Shown here piece after piece: positions 35,017-42,522 of a DNA stretch of 64,000 bases. The stretch comes from M3007 sp031425035. GTDB taxonomy: Bacteria; Bacteroidota; Bacteroidia; Chitinophagales; Saprospiraceae. Position numbers and translations under genes: made by a program. The stretch is from contig JANPIN010000070.1 in the NCBI GenBank assembly GCA_031425035.1, forward strand, positions 1 to 64,000. Direction: 5' to 3'. How positions within the stretch are numbered: the stretch's first letter is position 1; every line of letters starts with the position of its first letter. The notes under the pieces were generated by a model. The model worked only from the letters and a program-made list of their open reading frames with translations. It made no database searches and was not told the DNA's origin.

Positions 35017-35913
35017 ATGAAAACGATCATTCCTCTTTTTCTTGCCTGCCTGTCCCTGGTACTCCCGACCGGCGCAGCGCAAACGCCGCTCCTGCCGGAA
35101 ATGCTCGCCATCTCCGCCGGCACTTTCCAAATGGGCTCCCGCGCCGGCGACGCGGACGAAAAGCCGCTGCATACTGCAACACTCAGCGGCTTTTACCTGG
35201 CGAAAACGGAAACGACCTTTGCCCAATTTCAAGCCTTTATCACCGCTACTGCCTACCGCACCGATGCCGAGCGCGGCGACGGTAGTTTTATCTGGGACAG
35301 CCTCGGCTGGCATAATCAGGAAAATGTAAACTGGCGGCACGATGAGCGCGGGCAGCTACGCAGCGGCGGAGATTTTGGCCGCTACCCCGTGCTGCACGTC
35401 AGCTGGAACGATGCGGCCCACTATTGCAACTGGCTGAGCAGACAGAGCGATTTAGTGCAAGCCTATGATTTTCAAAGCGACAGCGTTTTAATTATATCTG
35501 CCGCGACTGGTTACCGGCTGCCCACCGAAGCCGAGTGGGAGTATGCCGCAGCGGAAGGTAAACGCGAAAAAGCACCGCCCTTCGCCGGGCCCGGCAGCCT
35601 GCGTGGACTGGGCTGGTATTCCGGTAATGCCAGGCATCGGGTGCATCCGACCGCTTCTTTAAGGGCTAATGCCCTCGGTTTGTACGACCTCAGCGGTAAT
35701 GTCTGGGAATGGTGCCAGGACTGGTATGACCCCCGTTATTATGCAAAGAGCAGTGGCGCGATCGATCCCGCCGGTCCGCCAAATGGCCAGGAACGCGTGC
35801 TGCGCGGAGGCTCCTGGAACAACAACCCGGCCCATTGCCGCATTGCCAACCGCAGCAGCCGCTATGGGGATTTCCGGGACGGGAGTGTGGGCTTTCGGGT
35901 AGCGCGGCGGTAG
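35017..35913 (+). CDS. secreted SUMF1/formylglycine-generating-enzyme-like protein
   Basis: 298 residues from ATG 35017, which gives a signal peptide (MKTIIPLFLACLSLVLPTGA); an upstream in-frame ATG at 34939 lies in non-coding-like sequence. The fold signature is complete: AGTFQMGS, YLAKTETTFAQF, GRYPVLHVSWNDAAHYCNWL, YRLPTEAEWEYAA, GNVWEWCQDWYD, RVLRGGSWNN and the closing GFRVAR. The Cys pair used by true formylglycine-generating enzymes near the C-terminus is not present (AHCRIANRSS has a single Cys). Sulfatase activation is therefore unlikely; binding or structural roles, as for the gliding protein GldJ/GldK branch, are alternatives. Confidence 0.85.
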   Translation: MKTIIPLFLACLSLVLPTGAAQTPLLPEMLAISAGTFQMGSRAGDADEKPLHTATLSGFYLAKTETTFAQFQAFITATAYRTDAERGDGSFIWDSLGWHNQENVNWRHDERGQLRSGGDFGRYPVLHVSWNDAAHYCNWLSRQSDLVQAYDFQSDSVLIISAATGYRLPTEAEWEYAAAEGKREKAPPFAGPGSLRGLGWYSGNARHRVHPTASLRANALGLYDLSGNVWEWCQDWYDPRYYAKSSGAIDPAGPPNGQERVLRGGSWNNNPAHCRIANRSSRYGDFRDGSVGFRVARR

Positions 35914-36068
35914 AGGGGGCAGGACGTTTTAATGAACGCTTTCAAAGACATACTGAGCAAAATACCGATACTTTTGAATGTGTCGTTATCCTGTCCAATT
36001 ATCCAGGCTCAAAACGGCAGTTTTACTGCTTCCTCCAGGTTAAACCAATAATTAAACTGCTTCCAACC

Positions 36069-36632
36069 ATGTGGATAACGTGTTACGATTATGTAAACGC
36101 CGAACGTTGGTTTTTTGCGCCCCTCCTGATCGGTTTGCCCATTTGTGTGGCCTGGGTAACCGTGCTGATCAGCAACCTCAGAAATAAAAGTGAACAGGGT
36201 TGCGGCCTGACTTTAATGATTTTGTGCTCGGCATTTTCGCTGTTTTGGGTCATTGCCGTTGGGTACGACCTGATTTCCACCCATTTGAAATACCGGTCCA
36301 TACTGGCGGATCACCGCTACCGGGAAGTGGAAGGCCCCGTGGAGCATTTCGGCCAATATTACGACCGGCGCTATAATGTCGACCGCGATACTTTTCACGT
36401 GCGTCAAATGGGCTTTATGTTGAAAGACAAATACCTAAAGCCGGTGCCGGCCACCATAGATTCCAGCGGGCAGCCCTTGGCGGACGGACGCTGGGTGAAA
36501 GTGTGGTACGCGCTCCATGATCAACCGGATGAAAGCGACCACAGCGCGGAGGCCAACACGTTGCGGCGGCTGGCAGAAAGACCCGGCTATAAGCCCGTTA
36601 TTCTGAGGATTCTGGTGCGGGATGGGCAATAG
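36069..36632 (+). CDS. membrane protein of unknown function
   Basis: 187 residues from ATG 36069. Two transmembrane helices (about 16-36 and 47-70) are followed by a C-terminal soluble domain of ~110 residues with charged and aromatic beta-like segments (VEGPVEHFGQYYDRRYNVDR, ADGRWVKVWYALHD). No family is recognised. The frame is open much further upstream but overlaps the preceding gene, and only this start gives a plausible membrane protein. The DNA is less GC-rich than its neighbours. Confidence 0.6.
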   Translation: MWITCYDYVNAERWFFAPLLIGLPICVAWVTVLISNLRNKSEQGCGLTLMILCSAFSLFWVIAVGYDLISTHLKYRSILADHRYREVEGPVEHFGQYYDRRYNVDRDTFHVRQMGFMLKDKYLKPVPATIDSSGQPLADGRWVKVWYALHDQPDESDHSAEANTLRRLAERPGYKPVILRILVRDGQ

Positions 36633-36651
36633 GGGAGTTTTGTAAAACGGA

Positions 36652-36843
36652 TCGAAGACTTATTTGGCGTAAAGATCATGATCCCGTGGTAGCTATGAAT
36701 AGCGGTGCCGGTTTAATGCACCCATACGTCAGTTGATTGATCAGGCGAAACCCGGCGATATTTACTTTTTTGATAACATCAAAATGAAATGCCCGGGCGA
36801 CGGGGAGTACGTAAATCAATCGCTGGTTTTTCATATAAAATGA
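36652..36843 (+). pseudogene. remnant of a GldM-C-terminal-like domain, frameshifted
   Basis: Two reading frames together give the tail of a GldM C-terminal-type beta domain. The first frame covers RKDHDPVVAMNSGAG; after a shift near 36710 the second gives NAPIRQLIDQAKPGDIYFFD, then IKMKCPGDGEY and a terminal strand ending at the TGA at 36841. Neither frame has a start, and the rest of the gene is absent. Such domains occur at the ends of GldM and of various Bacteroidota envelope proteins. The next 196 bases, up to rpsO, hold only a promoter element. Confidence 0.55.
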
Positions 36844-36935
36844 GTGGGCAAAATAATATGCGGAACAACTCCCCTTTTACCTCTTATTTTGAAATATTAC
36901 CCGGCAAAAACTTTTTCTCCCAAAAACATTTCCCG

Positions 36936-36943
36936 TACTTTTG
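36936..36943 (+). promoter_or_regulatory. -7 element of rpsO
   Basis: TACTTTTG, a perfect TAnnTTTG match, 97 bases before the rpsO ATG. It predicts a leader of about 90 nucleotides, in which I see no clear stem suggestive of S15 autoregulation. Confidence 0.55.
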
Positions 36944-37039
36944 CCCCGCTAAAATCGGATGGATAGGTCAGATATGCCGTTTGACCCACTGAAATCCGGA
37001 TTTGGTGACATTTCTTCACTTTTTCACTATGCTCACAAA

Positions 37040-37315
37040 ATGGCAATCTATTACAACAAGGAGAAAGTAGCCGAAATCATCACCCAGTACGGTGGTGACG
37101 CCAGCAACTCCGGCAACACCGAAGTGCAAGTCGCTCTGCTCACTTACCGCATCGAAAGCCTGTCGGCTCACCTGCGGATCAACAAAAAGGATCACTCGAC
37201 GCGCCGCGCCCTCCTCACGATGGTTGGCCAGCGCAAGAGCCTGCTGAGCTACTACGCTAAAAAAGACATTTACAAGTACCGCTCGCTGATCGAGCGACTC
37301 GGTCTGCGTAAATAA
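37040..37315 (+). CDS. rpsO: 30S ribosomal protein S15
   Basis: 91 residues from ATG 37040, the normal S15 length; an open extension upstream to 36959 is not protein-like. The family signature NTEVQVALLTYRIESLSAHL is followed by KKDHSTRRALLTMVGQRKSL and YYAKKDIYKYRSLIERLGLR. S15 binds 16S rRNA in the platform of the small subunit. A terminator follows, then a repeat block and pnp. The rpsO-pnp order is classical. Confidence 0.98.
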   Translation: MAIYYNKEKVAEIITQYGGDASNSGNTEVQVALLTYRIESLSAHLRINKKDHSTRRALLTMVGQRKSLLSYYAKKDIYKYRSLIERLGLRK

Positions 37316-37323
37316 GAATTGCG

Positions 37324-37359
37324 TCCGGTGGTTGGGTTTCCGGCCACCGGATTTTTTTT
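37324..37359 (+). terminator. rho-independent terminator after rpsO
   Basis: TCCGGTGG and CCACCGGA form a perfect 8-bp stem (37324-37331 with 37344-37351), followed directly by a T run. Confidence 0.85.
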
Positions 37360-37471
37360 ACCTTTTTTTCACCCGCTTCGACTTCCGCCTTTCGCCGGCA
37401 ACCATTCCCGGAAAAAGGAAAGATCATCAAAAACGGGGACCAACTCTCCCCCACACAAAGACACCGATTTT

Positions 37472-37597
37472 AACTATGAACTATGAACTATAAACTATGA
37501 ACTATAAACTGGTAGGATGGAACATCTGAATGTTCCCTTTTTATAGTTCATAGTTCATATATCATAGTTTATCGGTCCGAGTTCATAGTTCATAGTT
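37472..37597. repeat. AACTATG heptad array with inverted second half
   Basis: Six AACTATG/AACTATA heptads on the left (37472-37510) face CATAGTT-type heptads on the right (37541-37597), so the block can fold into a long imperfect hairpin. It occupies most of the 396-base rpsO-pnp gap; the remainder holds the rpsO terminator and no gene. Confidence 0.9.
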
Positions 37598-37711
37598 GGC
37601 GCAGCCCTCGGCCTCTTTGTGTGTTTTTAACGGTTTTTGATTCGCTTTCCAGGTTTTTTCGGGATTTTGCTTTCGGCCGGCAGGATGGTCGCAGCATACC
37701 TCCTTTTAACT

Positions 37712-39994
37712 ATGGGCAAACAAGTCCCGTTACGCACCGCTTTCAACCTGCCGGATGGACGCGAAATCGTGCTCGAAACCGGCAAGCTCGCCACCCAGGC
37801 CGATGGTTCGGTCATGGTCCGCATGGGTGACACCATGCTGCTCTGTACGGTGGTCAGCATGAAGAAGGCCAAAGAAAATCAGCCTTTCTTCCCCCTTTCC
37901 GTCGATTATCAGGAAAAATTCGCTTCGGTCGGCCGCATTCCCGGCAACTTCTTCCGCCGCGAATCCCGCCTGTCCGACTACGAAATCCTCATTAGCCGCC
38001 TGGTGGACCGCGCCCTGCGCCCCCTCTTCCCCGATGGCTACATGAACGAAACGCAGGTCATCATCAACCTGATCTCGGCCGATAAGGACATTATGCCCGA
38101 TGCACTGGCCGGTCTGGCCTGCTCGGCCGCTTTTGCCGTCAGCGACATTCCATTGGAAAGCCTGTTCTCCGAAGTGCGCGTAGCGCGTATCAACGGCGAA
38201 TTCGTGGTCAATCCGGGCCGCAAAGCCCTGCTGAATGCCGATATGGACTTCATCGTCGCCGCCACTAAGCATGACATCACCATGGTGGAAGGCGAAGCCA
38301 ACGAATGCCAGGAAGAGGAACTGATCGAGGCCATGCGCATCGGTCACGAAGCTATTAAAGACCAGATCGCGGCCCAGGAACGCCTGGCGGAAATGGTCGG
38401 CGACAGCGCCCTCATCAAGCGTATTCTGCCGGAAGTACCGCAGAATGAAGCCCTGAAGCTGCGCATCGAGTCCCTCATTATGGCCGACGTATCGGCTATG
38501 GCCCGTTCCGCGGCGAACAAGGAAGACCGTAAAGCACGCATCGACGAGATCAAGACGGCCGCCATGGCCCAACTGGCCGTTGAATTCGGCGAAGAGGAAA
38601 TGAAGGAAAACGCCCAGTTGGCTGAGAAGTATTTCGATAAGATTCGCAAACACACTATCCGCGACGCGGTGCTCACCGACAGCGTGCGCCTCGACGGTCG
38701 TAAAACAGATGAAGTGCGCCCGATCTGGTGCGAGGTGGACTACCTGCCCACGACCCACGGTTCGGCCATTTTCAACCGCGGCGAAACGCAGGCCCTGACT
38801 TCGCTCACGCTGGGTACCAAACAGGACCAGGCGCTGATCGACATCGCCCTGGACCCGCACGATGACAATTTCATTCTGCACTACAACTTCCCGCCGTACA
38901 GCACGGGCGAAGTAAAACCGATGCGCGGTCCCGGCCGTCGCGAGGTCGGCCACGCCAACCTGGCGGGTCGTTCCATCCGTAAGGTGATGCCGAAAGATTT
39001 CCCCTACACGGTGCGTATTGTGTCGGATATTCTGGAATCCAACGGTTCGTCTTCGATGGCGACCGTCTGCGCCGCTACCCTGGCACTGATGGATGGCGGC
39101 GTGAATATTACGTCCCCCGTAGCCGGTATTGCCATGGGCGCGATTGCCGATGACAAAGGCCGCATTGCTATTCTCTCCGACATCCTCGGCGACGAAGATG
39201 CTTTGGGCGATATGGACTTCAAAGTGACCGGCACGGCCAATGGCATTTGCGGCACCCAGATGGACATCAAGATCAACGGTATGCCGTATGAAATGCTGAC
39301 CAAAGCCCTGCTGCAAGCCAAGGCCGGCCGTCTGCATATCCTGGGCAAAATGGCGGAAGCGATCACGACTGCCCGCGAAGACCTCAAACCACACGCCCCA
39401 CGGGTGGTGGAATTCCGGATTGCCCGCGACTTTATTGGCGCGGTGATCGGACCAGGCGGTAAGGTTATTCAGGAAATGCAGCGCAACACCGGCACCACGA
39501 TCTCCATCACGGAGGACGAACAAGGCGGTATTGTGGCGATTTTCAGCCCGGACAAAAAGGCCATCGACGCAGCTTACACCCAGATCATGGGTATTGTGTT
39601 CATGCCGACGGCCGGTGATATCTACGAAGGCGTGGTCGAAGAACTGGCCGAATATGGTGCTTTTGTCAAGTTCCGGGGTAAAACCGGCTTGCTGCACGTA
39701 TCGGAGTACGATCACCGTCGCATCGAGAACATTGCGGACGTGCTGAAAGTCGGCGACCCGATCACCTTCAAGATCCTCGACGTGGATCCGAAGACCGGCA
39801 AGACCAAACTGTCGCGCCGGGCAATTACGGCTAAACCCGATGGTACCATGCCGACCGACGAAGAGAACAACGCCCGCGCTAACCGCGGTAGCGGTGGTGA
39901 TCGTGGCGGTGATCGGCGCGGCGGTGGTGATGACCGTCGTGGCGGTGGTGGTGATCGTCGCGGCCCGGGTGGCGGTGGCGGCGGACGCCGGTAA
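37712..39994 (+). CDS. pnp: polynucleotide phosphorylase with Gly/Arg-rich tail
   Basis: 760 residues from ATG 37712; the upstream in-frame ATG at 37637 adds non-homologous sequence. Two RNase PH domains (about 10-145 and 330-545) flank the all-alpha linker. A KH domain (RDFIGAVIGPGGKVIQEM, ~572) and an S1 domain (GDIYEGVVEELAEYGAFVKF, ~633) follow. PNPase degrades RNA 3'-5' phosphorolytically and can add tails. After S1 there is a tail of ~36 residues made almost only of Gly, Arg and Asp (RGG-like, ~725-760), an RNA-binding type of low-complexity sequence. A terminator follows. Confidence 0.97.
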   Translation: MGKQVPLRTAFNLPDGREIVLETGKLATQADGSVMVRMGDTMLLCTVVSMKKAKENQPFFPLSVDYQEKFASVGRIPGNFFRRESRLSDYEILISRLVDRALRPLFPDGYMNETQVIINLISADKDIMPDALAGLACSAAFAVSDIPLESLFSEVRVARINGEFVVNPGRKALLNADMDFIVAATKHDITMVEGEANECQEEELIEAMRIGHEAIKDQIAAQERLAEMVGDSALIKRILPEVPQNEALKLRIESLIMADVSAMARSAANKEDRKARIDEIKTAAMAQLAVEFGEEEMKENAQLAEKYFDKIRKHTIRDAVLTDSVRLDGRKTDEVRPIWCEVDYLPTTHGSAIFNRGETQALTSLTLGTKQDQALIDIALDPHDDNFILHYNFPPYSTGEVKPMRGPGRREVGHANLAGRSIRKVMPKDFPYTVRIVSDILESNGSSSMATVCAATLALMDGGVNITSPVAGIAMGAIADDKGRIAILSDILGDEDALGDMDFKVTGTANGICGTQMDIKINGMPYEMLTKALLQAKAGRLHILGKMAEAITTAREDLKPHAPRVVEFRIARDFIGAVIGPGGKVIQEMQRNTGTTISITEDEQGGIVAIFSPDKKAIDAAYTQIMGIVFMPTAGDIYEGVVEELAEYGAFVKFRGKTGLLHVSEYDHRRIENIADVLKVGDPITFKILDVDPKTGKTKLSRRAITAKPDGTMPTDEENNARANRGSGGDRGGDRRGGGDDRRGGGGDRRGPGGGGGGRR

Positions 39995-40022
39995 ACGAGA
40001 AAAAGCAATCGCTTAGAATAAA

Positions 40023-40064
40023 AGAAAGCCGGCCGGGAGAGATCCTGGCCGGCTTTCTGTGTTT
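40023..40064 (+). terminator. rho-independent terminator after pnp
   Basis: A 16-bp stem with one mismatch (40023-40038 with 40044-40059), then a T-rich tail. It is about 30 bases after the pnp stop. Confidence 0.88.
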
Positions 40065-40075
40065 TTGGGGCTTGC

Positions 40076-40791
40076 CTAAAACAACTCACTTGGATCCATC
40101 GCCAGAAATTCCGGCCAGGGTAAGCCGCCATCGCCAACCAGTAACACGCGTTGAGGCTGGAATTTTTGCTTAAAGGCCGCCATACCGGAATGGTGGGTGC
40201 TGCTGGGGCCGCTTTTTACTTCCAGGCCGATGACTACGCCGTGTTTTTCCAGCACAAAATCGACCTCCTGGTTACCTTCCCGCCAGTAGTAAACCCGGAA
40301 ATCATTGGCCAGACCGTGATTAATCAAATGCGCCCCAATGGCAGATTCTACCTGCCGTCCCCAAAGATCGGGACGCTGCTGTATTTGTGCAAAACTGGAA
40401 ATATTTTGCGCGCTGAGCAGAGCAGTATTATGGACCTGAAACTTTGGACTGGAACCACGCTGTACAATTTTACTACCCGCATACTTTTCCAAACCAGATA
40501 ACAGTCCTGCCTGCCCCAGCAAAACCAGGTAATTGGGTAAAGTGGTGGTGTTGCCGGCATCTTGCAATTGCCCGACGATTTTATTCCCACTGCTGCTCAA
40601 TCCATACCGCACCGGTATCCAGCATGGCATCGGCCGCCGCATAATGTGCCGGCACCGTCAGTCCATTGATCAGTTGATTTACCAGGGTCGTTTTACCTAC
40701 TTGTCTGGTGCCAGCCAGCACCTGGATAAAGCAACGTTTTTCTTGTAAACGACCTTTAAAAAAAGTGAGGTGGTGGCGTTCAAAGAGGCAT
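40076..40791 (-). pseudogene. degraded AAA_14/DUF4143 ATPase
   Basis: Remains of a P-loop ATPase of the AAA_14 plus DUF4143 type, normally about 380-400 residues. The ATG at 40789-40791 is followed by a one-base shift; the next frame reads FERHHLTFFKGRL and then the Walker A segment VLAGTRQVGKTTL, ending at a stop at 40581-40583 after VWIEQQWE. The reading then jumps to DUF4143 C-terminal sequence (NKIVGQLQDAGN..., SPKFQVHNTALLSA..., EVDFVLEKHGVVIGLEVKSG) open from 40642 to 40076. Walker B and about 150 residues are missing at the junction. Tandem palindromes lie just upstream. Confidence 0.82.
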
Positions 40792-40811
40792 AAGCAAGAA
40801 TTTTTACAAAA

Positions 40812-40853
40812 TTACTCAATACGTTGAGTAAAATTACTCAGTACATTGAGTAA
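40812..40853. promoter_or_regulatory. tandem palindromic operator-like sites
   Basis: Two 20-bp palindromes with the shared half-site TTACTCA-n6-TGAGTAA, at 40812-40831 and 40834-40853. Their centres are 22 bp apart, that is two helical turns on the same DNA face. They lie immediately upstream of the ATPase relic's original start. The arrangement is that of a dimeric regulator binding cooperatively; alternatively it is a recombination or mobility signal of the ATPase element. Confidence 0.65.
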
Positions 40854-40959
40854 TTTAATTAATTCAATTTTACTATCCTAATCACCAGATAACAAACGTA
40901 ATATACAATGTTATAATAAAAATGTGTAGGCGATAGAATGTTAATTCATTATTCTCAAA

Positions 40960-40967
40960 TAACTTTG
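40960..40967 (+). promoter_or_regulatory. -7 element of the COQ4-like gene
   Basis: TAACTTTG, a perfect TAnnTTTG match, 20 bases before the ATG at 40988. Confidence 0.55.
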
Positions 40968-40987
40968 CAATTCAAAGTATTTTGAAA

Positions 40988-41491
40988 ATGAAAAACTCCA
41001 CGCTTACCCTCCTGCTTCGCCCGACTTTTTCGCTGCGCGCCTGGTTCTGTTTACATCTGGTGACTACCGCCACGCCCATCTACTGTTGGTTACAAAGACA
41101 CCGTAAGCCGGCCTGGGCCCATACGGCTCAAATGCTCTGCACTTTTCCGGCAGGTACGCTGGGACGGGAAGTGGGTGAATTTTTATGTGCACATGGCATG
41201 CGTTTGCAGCCCCATGCGGAGGAACACGATGTTTTTCACGTACTGCTGGGTTATCCGCCGACGGTGGTTGGAGAGGCCCGGATGCAATTCGCGCTGCTGG
41301 GTAACGGGCGGCGATCTTTATTCGTCTGGGCGTCGGTCGTCCTGGGCGCGACGATGTTCCCGGAGTACTACCCTACTTTCTGCCAGGATTACCGCGACGG
41401 CCAAAAATGCCGGCCCTTCTCGCACTGGCGGTTCCAGCATTTGCTCCACGAAAATGCCGAAGAAATGCGCACGTTCATTGCTCTTGTATGA
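40988..41491 (+). CDS. COQ4-like protein
   Basis: 167 residues from ATG 40988; an ATG two codons earlier at 40982 is equally possible. The sequence has the COQ4 hallmarks: FPAGTLGREVGEFL, then the metal-binding signature HDVFHVLLGYPPTVVGE, which fits H-D-x-x-H-x11-E exactly. COQ4 functions in ubiquinone synthesis in mitochondria and some proteobacteria. Bacteroidota use menaquinone, so this protein must have another role or a related decarboxylation/hydroxylation role. It is followed by a hairpin repeat and stands alone. The surrounding DNA is unusually AT-rich on the upstream side. Confidence 0.75.
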   Translation: MKNSTLTLLLRPTFSLRAWFCLHLVTTATPIYCWLQRHRKPAWAHTAQMLCTFPAGTLGREVGEFLCAHGMRLQPHAEEHDVFHVLLGYPPTVVGEARMQFALLGNGRRSLFVWASVVLGATMFPEYYPTFCQDYRDGQKCRPFSHWRFQHLLHENAEEMRTFIALV

Positions 41492-41495
41492 AGTT

Positions 41496-41685
41496 CGCGC
41501 AGATTTTACGCAGATTTTTTTTGCGCAGATTTTACACAAATTAAAAACAAAATGAGGAAGCAAATGCAGGACATATCAAATCCGGAGAGCGGCCTTCATC
41601 TAAGTTCTACGCAGTGTAAAAATCTGTGTAAAATCTGCGCAAATAATCTGTGTAAAATCTGCGCGAGAAAAAATCTGCGCGAAAT
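41496..41685. repeat. GCGCAGATTTTAC inverted repeat cluster
   Basis: Left block 41496-41540 (CGCAGATTTTACGCAGATTTT type) and right block 41611-41685 (the reverse complement, three to four units) bracket about 70 bases. The block fills the gap between the convergent COQ4-like and pcm genes and would form a long stem in either transcript. Confidence 0.85.
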
Positions 41686-41690
41686 CAGGT

Positions 41691-42341
41691 CTACCGCTTC
41701 TTCACCACCCCCGGTAAAAACGGCACGAACCGAAACGCATCCAGCATCTCTTCCTTAAATTCCGTAACCGACAACCGGGTGATCTTATACATCACCTGCG
41801 TTTCTTCCCCGACCGGAATAACCAGTATACCGCCAATCAGCAGTTGTTGTTTCAAGGCTTCCGGGACCACCGGTGCACCGGCGGTGACGATGATCTTGTC
41901 ATAGGGCGCAAAATCCGCCAGGCCCCGCGTACCATCGCCGAAGAAACATTTTATGGTGGTAAACCCCATGTCGGCCAGCAGTTTTTTGGCGCCCACGAAC
42001 AAGGCCTCCTGCCGCTCGATGCTATATACCCGGGCCCCCAAAGCGGCCAGGATAGCCGCCTGATAACCCGAACCCGTGCCAATTTCGAGCACGCGGTCCC
42101 GATTCCGGATTGCCAGTAAACTGCTTTGGTAGGCCACCGTAAACGGCTGCGAAATAGTTTGCTCCTGCCCGATGGGAAAGGGTTTGTCGGCATAAGCATG
42201 CTCCTCGAAAGCCTTGTCCAGAAAAAAATGACGGGGCACGGCTTCCATGGCGCTGAGCACGGCTTCGTCCTTGATGCCGCGCTGACGAAGATCGTCGATC
42301 ATCCGTTTACGCAAACCCCGGTGGCGATAGGTATCCTGCAA
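41691..42341 (-). CDS. pcm: protein-L-isoaspartate O-methyltransferase
   Basis: A 216-residue SAM-dependent enzyme that repairs isoaspartyl residues in damaged proteins. Visible are VPRHFFLDKAFEEHAYADKP (about 36-55), PIGQEQTISQPFTVA (substrate loop, ~56-70), the SAM motif VLEIGTGSGYQAAILAAL (~84-101) and YDKIIVTAGAPVVPEAL. Length and motif order are normal. It is monocistronic; the 180-base gap to the divergent phosphohexomutase gene holds a plus-strand -7 element only. Confidence 0.95.
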   Translation of the reverse strand: MQDTYRHRGLRKRMIDDLRQRGIKDEAVLSAMEAVPRHFFLDKAFEEHAYADKPFPIGQEQTISQPFTVAYQSSLLAIRNRDRVLEIGTGSGYQAAILAALGARVYSIERQEALFVGAKKLLADMGFTTIKCFFGDGTRGLADFAPYDKIIVTAGAPVVPEALKQQLLIGGILVIPVGEETQVMYKITRLSVTEFKEEMLDAFRFVPFLPGVVKKR

Positions 42342-42443
42342 GAAAAGGAGAAATGAGGGATGAAAAAAATCCGGAAAAAGCGGCCTGGCAACGTGCCGGC
42401 GATTCTTTCCGGAAGGCGGGGCAAAACTACTTCCGATTTAAAA

Positions 42444-42451
42444 TATATTTG
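42444..42451 (+). promoter_or_regulatory. -7 element of the phosphohexomutase gene
   Basis: TATATTTG, a perfect TAnnTTTG match, 71 bases before the ATG at 42523. Confidence 0.55.
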
Positions 42452-42522
42452 CCCCTAAACAACGGGCCAGTGGCCACCTGACCGCCGCCTGCCTGCCCTC
42501 TTCATCATCACTAAGCAAACGA

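Noticed and set aside
37472..37597. Possible CRISPR array
   Set aside because: Units are 7 bases with no spacers and the second half is inverted; there are no cas genes in the window.
37730..39715. A 661-codon open frame antisense to pnp
   Set aside because: It follows the codon pattern of pnp and shows no protein-like features.
42342..42522. Possible small gene upstream of the phosphohexomutase
   Set aside because: Only short frames are open; the region contains a -7 element and leader sequence.
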